A DNA stretch of 64,000 bases, taken from NCBI GenBank assembly GCA_900315935.1, contig ONBB01000009.1, positions 1 through 64,000 on the forward strand. Direction: 5' to 3'. Under the pieces are notes generated by a model. It was not told the origin of the DNA and did not search any database. It saw only the letters and a list, made by a program, of their open reading frames with translations. The position numbers and the translations under genes were made by a program. This stretch comes from an uncultured Bacteroidales bacterium (GTDB taxonomy: Bacteria > Bacteroidota > Bacteroidia > Bacteroidales > P3). Of the stretch, positions 39,552 through 47,460 are shown piece after piece (position 1 is the first letter of the stretch; the number at the start of each line of letters is the position of its first letter).

Positions 39552-40256
39552 TTATTTCAGGTAGTACTCGACAGTGGTAACCACGCGGACTTTCTTGATC
39601 TGCGGGGTGTTCTCGTCGAGGTCTTCCACCTCGAAGTAGCCCTGCGAGGCGGTGCGCATCTTGCCGATGCGGGAGTGGCTGTTCTTGGCGAACTCGTCGG
39701 CGGCGGTGCGGGCGTTCTCGAGGCTCTCGGCAATCATGGCGGGCTTGATATCGTTGAGCCCCAGATACTGGTAGTCAGCGTAGCCGCTGGCCAGGATGTT
39801 CTGGTTCACCAGGTCGGTCTCCAGCGTCTGCTGCAGCTTGCGCACCAAGTCGAGGTTCTTGGTGAAGACCGTTACGGTCTGGTTGGCCTGGTAGCGGAAA
39901 GTGATTTGCGAGGTGTTGTTGGCCCAGGTGTAGCGGTCGTCGTAGTTGGCGGTGCCCACCTTGACCTCTTCCTCGGCAAAGCCTGCCTCACGCAGCAACT
40001 TCACTATCACCTCGTTGTTTTGGCGGAGGGTGCCGCGCAGGTCGGCCAACGAGTTGGACTTCTCACTGTAGCTGATGCGCCACACCACGCGGTCGGCCGG
40101 CACCTCTTTCTCGCAGAGGCCGCGCACCTTGACGGTGTCGTCGTAGGATTTGAGGGTGCGGACGGTGCAAATCATGCAGATGCCCAGCACAAGGGCGGCC
40201 AGGATGATGGCGCCGCCCTGAATCATGTTTTTCTTGAAGGGAACGTTTTTGCCCAT
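39552..40256 (-). CDS. SIMPL domain (DUF541) protein
   Basis: A 234-residue protein with one N-terminal membrane helix (GGAIILAALVLGICMICTV) and a SIMPL/DUF541 periplasmic domain: VKVRGLCEKEVPADRVVWRI, YQANQTVTVFTKNLDLVRKL, ILASGYADYQYLGLNDIKPA and the long helix MIAESLENARTAADEFAK. The family is widespread and of poorly known function (an envelope protein in E. coli, YggE). A GGTTTAGGGTTTAGGG word run precedes the gene. Confidence 0.88.
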   Translation of the reverse strand: MGKNVPFKKNMIQGGAIILAALVLGICMICTVRTLKSYDDTVKVRGLCEKEVPADRVVWRISYSEKSNSLADLRGTLRQNNEVIVKLLREAGFAEEEVKVGTANYDDRYTWANNTSQITFRYQANQTVTVFTKNLDLVRKLQQTLETDLVNQNILASGYADYQYLGLNDIKPAMIAESLENARTAADEFAKNSHSRIGKMRTASQGYFEVEDLDENTPQIKKVRVVTTVEYYLK

Positions 40257-40295
40257 TGGCGGTTTAAGGTTTAGGGTTTAGGGTTTTTAGAGAGC

Positions 40296-40324
40296 AAGCC
40301 CTTGCGGGGCAAGGGCTTGCTTGA
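40296..40324 (-). terminator. Hairpin after the T9SS cargo gene
   Basis: A perfect 13-base stem (AGCAAGCCCTTGC / GCAAGGGCTTGCT) with GGG loop lies 23 bases after the stop at 40347. The T-rich side is on the plus strand, so efficiency as a minus-strand terminator is uncertain. Confidence 0.6.
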
Positions 40325-40346
40325 TTTTTGGCATGCAAGGGGAGGT

Positions 40347-41948
40347 TTATTTCTTGACCACCTTGGTCATGGCGCTGCCGCTCTCGGTAACAACGTTGAG
40401 CATGTAGACACCAGCGCTGAGGGCGGAGAGGTCGACAACGTTGGCGTTGCGGGTCATGACGACACGGCCGGTGAGGTCGAGAACCTCGACATAGCGGAGA
40501 CCCTCAGCCTTGACAGTTACGCGGTCGGCGGTGGGGTTGGGAGAGACCTGGACACTGGCAACAGGGGCGTCCTCGATGCCGACGGCGGAAGAAGAGTAGG
40601 CGGTGATGAGCCAGCTATTGTTGAGGCCTAGATTGGAAGCATGATCCCAATTTCTTCCGTCTAAGGAAATCCAGTCGCTGTTGGGGTCACCAAAATAATT
40701 ACCTCCCATAGCCGGGTAGGTCTGGGTGGCCTCCATCGTAATCCAAAGGGTCTTGGTCTGGTCGATGGCGATAGGGCTGGCGGGGTCGAAGTGGACGTAG
40801 CGGCCGGCCTCGGCAGCGCTGACAGAAAGAGTAACCTCGCCCAAGACATCTCCGGGAGTGGTGGCAGAGCCGGAACGAACCTTCATGGTATAGGTGGCAG
40901 GCTGACCTCTACTAATCCAGCAGTCAACCTTGTCGACATTAGGCATGTTGGTCAGCATCGCCGGAGGGAAGCTTACTGCCCAGTAGATTTTGGCTCGACT
41001 ACCAGTGCCAATACCACTAGTACCCCGCCCGGCCTCACCACGGGTATAACTGAGTACACCGTTAGGAAGGCTGATTGATTGGACATTATGGGTGGTAGTG
41101 GCAGTGCCATTGGCGTTGGTAACAGTGAGTACAATCTGGTAATTGCCATCGGAGGGGAAGGTGGTTGTAAAGGTCTCACCTGTACCGCTGGCGGGGTTGG
41201 CTCCAGTGCAAGACCAAGTGATGCTGGTGATGGAGTCTACCGATATATAGCGTGCGGAAAAAGTAGTCTCATATCCGGTAAAGGCTTTGCTTCCGCCCAA
41301 GATCTCGCACTGCCGCGGAGCCTCTCCTGGTTGTGGAGCGGAGGCAGCGATATTTTGAATGTTCTGAATAGAGGCAGCGACATTATTATAGTTGAAGTTA
41401 TCACGCAGGTTGCAGGCGTAGCCGTTGGGGGCGATGAGGATGAGCAGGGGCACATAGCCATCGTTGAGGCTGGCGCAGGTGGCGTTGCAGGTGCCCTGGG
41501 CATCGTCGTCAATCATGGGGAAGGGGACGGGCTGGCCGTTGCCGTGGGGGTCGGTCCAGTTGCCTCGGGTGTTGGAACCACGGCCATAGACCTGGTCGAT
41601 AGTGTTGCGCGACTCCGACTCAACCCAGATGACCTGGAAGTTGGGCAGCGCATTGAGCTGCTCGAGCAGGCCGGAGGTGTGCAGGTTCCAGCAAGGACCA
41701 CACCAGGTGGCGGAGTAGTCGATAACGACAAACTTGCCATCATCCAGGTAGGACTGGAGGCTAATCTCCGTGCTGTCGCGCAGGTCGTTGGCGGTGAAGG
41801 GGGCAGCAATGTGCTCCCAGTAAATGTCACCATCCTTTGCACCCACAGGCATGGACTCCATGTTGTCCACATTGGGCGCTACCTGGAATTGTGCCGTGGC
41901 GGCGGTGCCCAGCAGGGCAGCCAACAGAACTAGTACGGTTTTTTTCAT
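40347..41948 (-). CDS. T9SS cargo with thioredoxin-like and PKD-like domains
   Basis: A 533-residue protein starting MKKTVLVLLAALLGTAATAQ. After the signal peptide is a thioredoxin-fold domain with redox motif WCGPCW (about residue 80) and the block VVIDYSATWCGPCWNLH; then a PKD-like domain (GYETTFSARYISVDSITSITWSC..., GNYQIVLTVTNANGTATTTH), a jelly-roll-like module, and a C-terminal type IX sorting domain (VSPNPTADRVTVKAEG, LDLTGRVVMTRNA, LSAGVYMLNV, MTKVVKK). It should be exported by the T9SS and act outside the cell, perhaps in thiol redox work. Upstream, 41949-42049 shows no clear promoter. Confidence 0.88.
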   Translation of the reverse strand: MKKTVLVLLAALLGTAATAQFQVAPNVDNMESMPVGAKDGDIYWEHIAAPFTANDLRDSTEISLQSYLDDGKFVVIDYSATWCGPCWNLHTSGLLEQLNALPNFQVIWVESESRNTIDQVYGRGSNTRGNWTDPHGNGQPVPFPMIDDDAQGTCNATCASLNDGYVPLLILIAPNGYACNLRDNFNYNNVAASIQNIQNIAASAPQPGEAPRQCEILGGSKAFTGYETTFSARYISVDSITSITWSCTGANPASGTGETFTTTFPSDGNYQIVLTVTNANGTATTTHNVQSISLPNGVLSYTRGEAGRGTSGIGTGSRAKIYWAVSFPPAMLTNMPNVDKVDCWISRGQPATYTMKVRSGSATTPGDVLGEVTLSVSAAEAGRYVHFDPASPIAIDQTKTLWITMEATQTYPAMGGNYFGDPNSDWISLDGRNWDHASNLGLNNSWLITAYSSSAVGIEDAPVASVQVSPNPTADRVTVKAEGLRYVEVLDLTGRVVMTRNANVVDLSALSAGVYMLNVVTESGSAMTKVVKK

Positions 41949-42049
41949 TTTGTTTTTTCGCCCGGTTATCAACCATCGGGCTCGTCGGCTTTTTGTTTAT
42001 TATTAATTTTATAACCAGTGTTCAATGGCAGGGACAACCGTGCGGTGGG

Positions 42050-44050
42050 CTAGAAGAGCCCCTCGAGCACTTGGTCGTCGACCAGGTTGGGGAGGGTTAC
42101 CTTGAGTTCGGGACAGGCTTCCATGGCGCGCTTGATGGCGAAGATGGCGCCCTCGTTGCGGGCCCAGCTGCGGCGCGAGATGCCGTTGTTGACGTCCCAG
42201 TTGAGCATCATGCGCAGGCGGCGGTCGGCCTCGGCCGAGCCGTCGAGCACCATGCCGAAGCCACCATTGATGACTTCGCCCCAGCCCACGCCGCCTCCGT
42301 TGTGGATGCTGACCCAGGTGGCGCCGCGGAACGAATCGCCGATGACGTTGTGGATAGCCATGTCGGCCGTGCGGTTGGAGCCGTCGTAGATGTTGCTGGT
42401 CTCGCGGAAGGGGCTGTCGGTGCCGCTGACGTCGTGGTGGTCGCGGCCAAGGACGATGGGGGCGCTAATCTCGCCCTTCTTGATGGCCTCGTTGAAGCGG
42501 GCGGCAATCTTGGTGCGGCCCTCGCAGTCGGCATAGAGGATGCGGGCCTGGGAACCGACGACGAGGTGGTTCTCCTTGGCACCGCGGATCCACTGGATGT
42601 TGTCGTGCATCTGCTGCTGTATCTCGGCCGGTGCGGTGGCGGCGATTTCGGCCAGGACCTCCATGGCGATGTGGTCGCTCTTGTCGAGGTCCTCGGGGCG
42701 GCCGCTGGTGCACACCCAGCGGAAGGGGCCGAAGCCGTAGTCGAAGCACATGGGGCCCATGATGTCCTGCACATAGGAGGGGTAGCGGAAGTTGATGCCG
42801 TCCTCGGCCATGATGTCGGCGCCGGCGCGGCTGCTCTCAAGGAGGAAGGCGTTGCCGTAGTCGAAGAAGTACATGCCGCGGGCGGTGAGTTTGTTGACGG
42901 CGGCCACGTGGCGGCGGAGGGACTCCTGCACCTTCTCGCGGAAGAGCTCGGGTTGCTCGGCCATCATGCGCTTGGCATCCTCGAAGGAGACACCGACGGG
43001 ATAGTAGCCACCGGCCCAGGGGTTGTGGAGCGAGGTCTGGTCGGAGCCGAGGTCGACCTGGATGCCCTTGTCGGCGCAGTATTCCCAGAGGTCGACCACA
43101 TTGCCCTGGTAGGCGAAGCTCTTGGCCAGCTTCTGCTCGCGGGCCTGGTTGACAGCCTTGAAGAGCTCGTCGAGGTTGTCGCTCACCTCGTCGACCCATC
43201 CCTGCTCGTAGCGCTTCTGCGTGGCGGCGGGGTTGATCTCGGCGGTGATGGAGACCACGCCGGCGATGTCGCCAGCCTTGGGCTGGGCGCCGCTCATGCC
43301 GCCGAGGCCGGCGGTGATGAAGAGCTTGCCGGCGGTGCCGCCACCGAGCTTACGGGCAGCGTTGAGGACGGTGATGGTGGTGCCATGCACGATGCCTTGG
43401 GGGCCGATGTACATGTAGGAGCCGGCGGTCATCTGGCCATATTGCGTTACGCCGAGGGCGTTGTAGCGCTCCCAGTCGTCGGGCTTGCTGTAGTTGGGTA
43501 TCATCATGCCGTTGGTAACGACCACACGCGGGGCGTCCTTGTGGCTGGGATAGAGGCCCATGGGGTGGCCGCTGTACATGACGAGGGTCTGCTCGTCGGT
43601 CATCTCGCTGAGGTACTGCATGGCCAGGCGGTACTGAGCCCAGTTCTGGAACACGGCGCCGTTGCCGCCATAGGTAATCAGCTCGTGCGGATGCTGCGCC
43701 ACGGCGGGGTCGAGGTTGTTCTGAATCATCAGCATGATGGCCGCGGCCTGGCGGCTGCGTGCGGGGTAGTCCTCGATGGGGCGGGCATACATGGGGTAGG
43801 TGGGCCGCAGGCGGTACATGTAGATGCGGCCGTAGAGGCGCAGCTCCTCGGCAAACTCCTTGGCCAGCACGGCGTGGTGCTTGGGGTCGAAGTAGCGGAG
43901 GGCGTTGCGGATGGCGAGCTGCTTCTCGGCGGGGGTGAGTATCTCTTTACGCTTGGGGGCGTGGTTGACCGTGGGGTCGTAGGGCTGGGGTGCGGGCAGC
44001 GGATCGGGGATGCCGAGGCGCAGTTCTTTCTGGAATTCTTCGAGTGTCAT
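42050..44050 (-). CDS. hutU: Urocanate hydratase
   Basis: A 666-residue NAD+-dependent enzyme of histidine degradation, turning urocanate into imidazolonepropionate. ITYGGNGAVFQNWAQYRLAMQYLSEM, SGHPMGLYPSH, VVVTNGMMIPNYSKPDDWER, YGQMTAGSYMYIGPQGIVHG and GLGGMSGAQPKA are family blocks, and the length agrees with the longer Bacteroidota type. Late part: VSIHNGGGVGWGEVINGGFGM. hutH, hutI and hutG/ftcD are not in the window, so the pathway is split. Own TATCTTTG promoter. Confidence 0.95.
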   Translation of the reverse strand: MTLEEFQKELRLGIPDPLPAPQPYDPTVNHAPKRKEILTPAEKQLAIRNALRYFDPKHHAVLAKEFAEELRLYGRIYMYRLRPTYPMYARPIEDYPARSRQAAAIMLMIQNNLDPAVAQHPHELITYGGNGAVFQNWAQYRLAMQYLSEMTDEQTLVMYSGHPMGLYPSHKDAPRVVVTNGMMIPNYSKPDDWERYNALGVTQYGQMTAGSYMYIGPQGIVHGTTITVLNAARKLGGGTAGKLFITAGLGGMSGAQPKAGDIAGVVSITAEINPAATQKRYEQGWVDEVSDNLDELFKAVNQAREQKLAKSFAYQGNVVDLWEYCADKGIQVDLGSDQTSLHNPWAGGYYPVGVSFEDAKRMMAEQPELFREKVQESLRRHVAAVNKLTARGMYFFDYGNAFLLESSRAGADIMAEDGINFRYPSYVQDIMGPMCFDYGFGPFRWVCTSGRPEDLDKSDHIAMEVLAEIAATAPAEIQQQMHDNIQWIRGAKENHLVVGSQARILYADCEGRTKIAARFNEAIKKGEISAPIVLGRDHHDVSGTDSPFRETSNIYDGSNRTADMAIHNVIGDSFRGATWVSIHNGGGVGWGEVINGGFGMVLDGSAEADRRLRMMLNWDVNNGISRRSWARNEGAIFAIKRAMEACPELKVTLPNLVDDQVLEGLF

Positions 44051-44121
44051 TATATTATTATATTATTTATCAATTAATTACACTGCATTTCACATGGTTC
44101 CACACAGTGCTTACACAGGTG

Positions 44122-44129
44122 CAAAGATA
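44122..44129 (-). promoter_or_regulatory. -7 box TATCTTTG for hutU
   Basis: Minus-strand TATCTTTGCACC, 72 bases before the hutU start codon. Confidence 0.65.
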
Positions 44130-44246
44130 CACATTTTTTTTGATACGCAAAAAAATAATAAAAAAAAATTCGCCCGACAGACGGCAGGTGGCTGAAGGCA
44201 GCTGCAAAAGCGCTCCGACAGCCGACCGCATCCCCCAGCCACCTTC

Positions 44247-44314
44247 TAGGGGAATGGTAGGGGAACGGTAGGGGAATACAAAGGCACTGGAAGGATATGT
44301 AAGCTTATGGTACA
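44247..44314 (+). repeat. TAGGGGAA intergenic repeat, copy 3
   Basis: TAGGGGAATGGTAGGGGAAC, GGTAGGGGAATACAAAGGCA, CTGGAAGGATATGTAAGC, TTATGGTACA. Against copy 4 (52925-53000, opposite strand) it differs at about one inner base over nearly 70. Confidence 0.9.
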
Positions 44315-44352
44315 TTAAAATGCCAGGATTCTATATCCTCCTGAAAAACAAA

Positions 44353-44375
44353 GGGAAGCGCAATATGCGCTTCCC
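44353..44375 (-). terminator. Terminator after the S8 protease gene
   Basis: Perfect stem GGGAAGCGCA / TGCGCTTCCC with a three-base loop, followed on the minus strand by TTTGTTTTT; 43 bases after the stop codon. Confidence 0.85.
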
Positions 44376-44417
44376 CTGGGTTGTCGTAGTTGTCAACGTT
44401 GCCGTTGGAAGAAAATT

Positions 44418-46718
44418 CTAGAACATCACCTGCAGGCCGACCTCGAGGCGGGGCAGGAGCACCTCGTCGGCGGCCACCTCGCCGCCCAGGCCGTTGAGGC
44501 GGTAGCGGGCGTAGAGGCCGAAGTAGTTGTAGGTGAGGCGTGTGGTGAGGCCGTAGTTGAAGCGGTAGCCGTCGAGGGCGGTGGGGTTGCCGAGTATCTC
44601 TTCGCTCGAACCGGCAACAAGGCCGTCGCCCACGAGTTTGGCCTTGATACGGTAGAAGGAGTAGCCATAGCTGCCGTAGACGCCGAGATCCCAGTGGAAT
44701 CCCTTGTGGTTGAGGCCGCCGGGCTGGAAGCGGATGCGCTGGAAGAGTTCGAGCGAGACTTCGCCCAGCGAGAGGCGGCGGCGGGTTACCTCCGCGTTGC
44801 CAAGACTCAAGTAGCCCCGCATCGGGATATTCAGCAGGCGTTCCAACTTGTTGAGTTCACGGTCGTTGAAGCGGTAGAAGGTTTTGGCCCATTCGAGTCC
44901 GAGGCCGATGGAGTAGGCCTTGGTGAAGTGGTAGCTCTGGCGGATGCCGATGTGCCAGGCCGGGGACCAAAGGTTGGATTTCAGTTCCTCGTCGCCCAGG
45001 GCGATGGGGCGGCCGAACATGAGGTAGGCATCGCGTATCCAGCGGCTCTCCTTGGCGCGCTCAAGGGCGGGGACATGGCTCTCAATGTCGGAGTAGGTGT
45101 AGTTGCCCTTGCTGTGCTCGAATCCGGCGGTAATCCACGGCGTGGCGGGTGCGGTGGGCTGGTCGAAGGTGTACTCGGCGGTGTAGCCATTGGCGTTGAC
45201 CACGAGGCGGGTGCCGCCCTGGAAGTCGATTGAAATGCCGGAATCGAATTTGTGGTACTTCCGCTGGCCGTAGCGGGTGATGAGGCCGTCGGCGGCCACG
45301 TCCTTGAAGAAGATGAGCAGCGAGGTGTCGTTGCGCAGGGGGATGACGCTGACGCGGGTGGCACTCTGGCGCTCGAAGCGGAAGGTGGGCGCGACCTGTT
45401 TCTGCTGGCCGGTGAAGTAGCTGGCCTGGGGCACGCCGTAGCCGAAGGCGTAGTCGCAGTAGGGGTAGAGGTCGGCGCTGCGCTGGATAAGGTCGAACAT
45501 CTGCATGGCGGTCTTGTCGCGGTTCATCTGCCAGGCACAGGCGGCGAAGCCGGCCACCAAGGGGCAGGAGAAGCTGGTGCCGTGGACCATCTGGTACCCT
45601 CCCTTGCCATGGGGATTGGCGGCCCAGGTGCGGGCGAAGGCGCAGACGTTGGGCTTCTGGCGGCCGTCGGCCGTGGGACCGTAGGAGGCGAAGTCGATGT
45701 GGGAGTAATTGTCGAGGGAATGGTATATGCCGCCCACGCAGAGCACGCTGTCGGCATCGGAGGGGGTTACGATGGTCTTCCACTTGCTGTCGGCGCCCTC
45801 GTTGCCGGCCGAGGAGCAGACAAGGATACCCTTGCGGGCAGCCATGTTGCCGGCACGGGCCACGTAGGAGGTGCCGTTCATGTCCTTGGTGTAGTAGCGA
45901 TCCTTGCCGTAGCCGAGGCTGGAGGAGATGATGTTGGCGCCCAGCTTGTCGGCCCACTCCATGGCCTGCATCCACCAGATTTCCTCCTTGAAAGGCTCGG
46001 GTTCCACCTCGGTACGGGCCAGGAGGAACTCGGCGCCGGTGGCCAGGCCGAGATCCTTGCCGCCCATGCGGCCGGCGATGCAGGAGAGGGTCATGGTGCC
46101 GTGGCCGTTCCAGCCGTAGACATCCTCCTTCTTGTTGGGGAAGTTCCAGGTCTTCAGGATGCGTCCCGCATCACGCAGGTGGGCAAACGCCTCGTGGGTG
46201 TTCACCTTGGGGAAGCCGCCGTCGAACACGGCGATGCGCATGCCGCGGCCGTCAATGCCTTTCTCACGGAAGAGTTGCCCCTGCATGCGGACGACCTGGT
46301 CAGTGAGGGTGGTGTCGATGTTTTCTGAATAATCAGAATATTCAGAAAAATCGGAAGAGGCCAACGTGGCGCGGCTGGCAATGAGTTGCACGCGCAGCAC
46401 ATAGGGCAGGGCCTCGATCTGCGCTGCCTGGTCGGGCGTGGCTACGATGCCCACGGCGTTCATCCAGCGGCTGCTGCCCACGTGCTCCATGGCCAACGCC
46501 GACACCCCCTGCTCGTAGGCCGGGCTGACGGGATAGTTGCTCACGTCATAGAGGTCGGCACCGCACTGGGCGTAGCGCTCCAACGCCTTGGCGTCGAAAT
46601 AGGTGTAGGGGTCGAACTCGCTGTCCGACTTGTCGGCCAGGAAGACCCAGTAGGTGTTCTGCGCCTGCGCTGCCAGGGCGGCGAGAGCAAGCATCAAAAA
46701 GGTCAGTGTCTTTTTCAT
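44418..46718 (-). CDS. S8 (subtilisin-like) protease with C-terminal barrel-like domain
   Basis: A 766-residue exported protein (signal peptide to AAQAQ). Catalytic triad: Asp in IAVFDGGFP, His in GWNGHGTMTLS, Ser in HGTSFSCPLVAG; the oxyanion Asn in SSAGNEG. An inhibitor-like N-domain (ALPYVLRVQLIASRA) precedes it. The C-terminal 250 residues have many amphipathic strands and end LPRLEVGLQVMF, resembling an outer-membrane barrel; no T9SS sorting domain is seen. Residues 121-132 (SDFSEYSDYSEN) come from TTCTGAATA words in the link to the catalytic domain. Overlaps recO by four bases. Confidence 0.9.
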   Translation of the reverse strand: MKKTLTFLMLALAALAAQAQNTYWVFLADKSDSEFDPYTYFDAKALERYAQCGADLYDVSNYPVSPAYEQGVSALAMEHVGSSRWMNAVGIVATPDQAAQIEALPYVLRVQLIASRATLASSDFSEYSDYSENIDTTLTDQVVRMQGQLFREKGIDGRGMRIAVFDGGFPKVNTHEAFAHLRDAGRILKTWNFPNKKEDVYGWNGHGTMTLSCIAGRMGGKDLGLATGAEFLLARTEVEPEPFKEEIWWMQAMEWADKLGANIISSSLGYGKDRYYTKDMNGTSYVARAGNMAARKGILVCSSAGNEGADSKWKTIVTPSDADSVLCVGGIYHSLDNYSHIDFASYGPTADGRQKPNVCAFARTWAANPHGKGGYQMVHGTSFSCPLVAGFAACAWQMNRDKTAMQMFDLIQRSADLYPYCDYAFGYGVPQASYFTGQQKQVAPTFRFERQSATRVSVIPLRNDTSLLIFFKDVAADGLITRYGQRKYHKFDSGISIDFQGGTRLVVNANGYTAEYTFDQPTAPATPWITAGFEHSKGNYTYSDIESHVPALERAKESRWIRDAYLMFGRPIALGDEELKSNLWSPAWHIGIRQSYHFTKAYSIGLGLEWAKTFYRFNDRELNKLERLLNIPMRGYLSLGNAEVTRRRLSLGEVSLELFQRIRFQPGGLNHKGFHWDLGVYGSYGYSFYRIKAKLVGDGLVAGSSEEILGNPTALDGYRFNYGLTTRLTYNYFGLYARYRLNGLGGEVAADEVLLPRLEVGLQVMF
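46322..46356 (-). repeat. TTCTGAATA word repeat in the S8 protease gene
   Basis: Minus strand TTTTCTGAATATTCTGATTA, TTCAGAAAAC: nine-base words encoding FSEYSDYSEN in the propeptide/catalytic linker. Confidence 0.8.
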
Positions 46719-47425
46719 CTTAATATGGTATGAAGGATTTCGTGACTGTGTAGGTTGCCGAAGCCGCTGAGGTGTAGCTGGAAGTAGGCGATGAGGGCGC
46801 TGAGGAGGTCGCGGCGAATGCTGGAGGAGACAGAGGGAGTAATGGGGCGTGAAGGAGAGTGGAAGGAGGAAAGATAGCTATGGAGCACGGTGGAGAGCTG
46901 GGGCGTGAGGGTGGTCTCGGTGGGGGCGCCCACAAAGCGGCCCTCTTGGAGGTCGAAGTAGGGGTGGTGAGCATCGTAGTTGTTCAGCGGCTCGATGCCG
47001 AGGTGGTGCGCCACGGCGAGCATAAACAGTTGTGGGAGTGAGGAGTGAGGGGTGAGGAGCGAGGAACTCGTATTCTCCACATAGTCCCACAACTCGGGCA
47101 TGGGCTCCTCCTCGCGCAAGGTCTTGTAGAGCACCTCGGTCATGAAGAACCGCAACGCATTGGCCACCGGGTCGGAGGGCTGTCCCGGGTGGCGCGGGGC
47201 AAGCTCCTTGACGTGGTTGAGGTCGGTCTTGGGGTTGGCGTAGACCACCATGTCGAGGCTCGAGAGGGGCTGCAGCATATTCTGCTTGGTACGTCCGCGC
47301 GCGCTGCGCACACCTTTAATCATATAGGAACGCACTCCCAGCTGGCGGGTGAACACCTTGGCCACCACCGACGACTCGGCGTAGGGCGTGGTGTGCAGTA
47401 CGAGGCCGGGGGTGGAGAGGGTCAT
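46715..47425 (-). CDS. recO: DNA repair protein RecO
   Basis: A 236-residue recombination mediator. The OB-fold N-terminus TPGLVLHTTPYAESSVVAKVFT is typical, then GVRSARGRTKQNMLQPLS; the C-terminal helical domain ends with HSHEILHTIL. RecO loads RecA with RecR. Residues 120-131 ([12 protein letters not shown]) derive from a GAGTGAGGAGTGAGG word insert (47033-47068). Placed between porZ and the S8 protease gene, which is unrelated in function. Confidence 0.88.
   Translation of the reverse strand: MTLSTPGLVLHTTPYAESSVVAKVFTRQLGVRSYMIKGVRSARGRTKQNMLQPLSSLDMVVYANPKTDLNHVKELAPRHPGQPSDPVANALRFFMTEVLYKTLREEEPMPELWDYVENTSSSLLTPHSSLPQLFMLAVAHHLGIEPLNNYDAHHPYFDLQEGRFVGAPTETTLTPQLSTVLHSYLSSFHSPSRPITPSVSSSIRRDLLSALIAYFQLHLSGFGNLHSHEILHTILR
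47033..47068 (-). repeat. ACTCCTCACTCCTC word repeat in recO
   Basis: Plus strand GGGAGTGAGGAGTGAGGGGT, GAGGAGCGAGGAA. On the minus strand it gives [12 protein letters not shown]; nearly the same peptide ([11 protein letters not shown]) arises from the related insert in queE. Confidence 0.85.
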
Positions 47426-47460
47426 GGCGAGTTATGAGTTATGAGTTATGAGTTACGAGG

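Larger units (their letters stand above)
44051..44417. other. Intergenic region: promoter, repeat, terminator
   Basis: Between the S8 protease stop and hutU start: hutU leader and promoter (44051-44130), an unassigned part to 44246, the TAGGGGAA repeat copy and the protease terminator. No ORF of substance. Confidence 0.6.

Noticed and set aside
40261..40295. Telomere-like GGTTTAGGGTTTAGGG run
   Set aside because: Only a short run between two ordinary bacterial genes; it fits the word-repeat habit of this genome.
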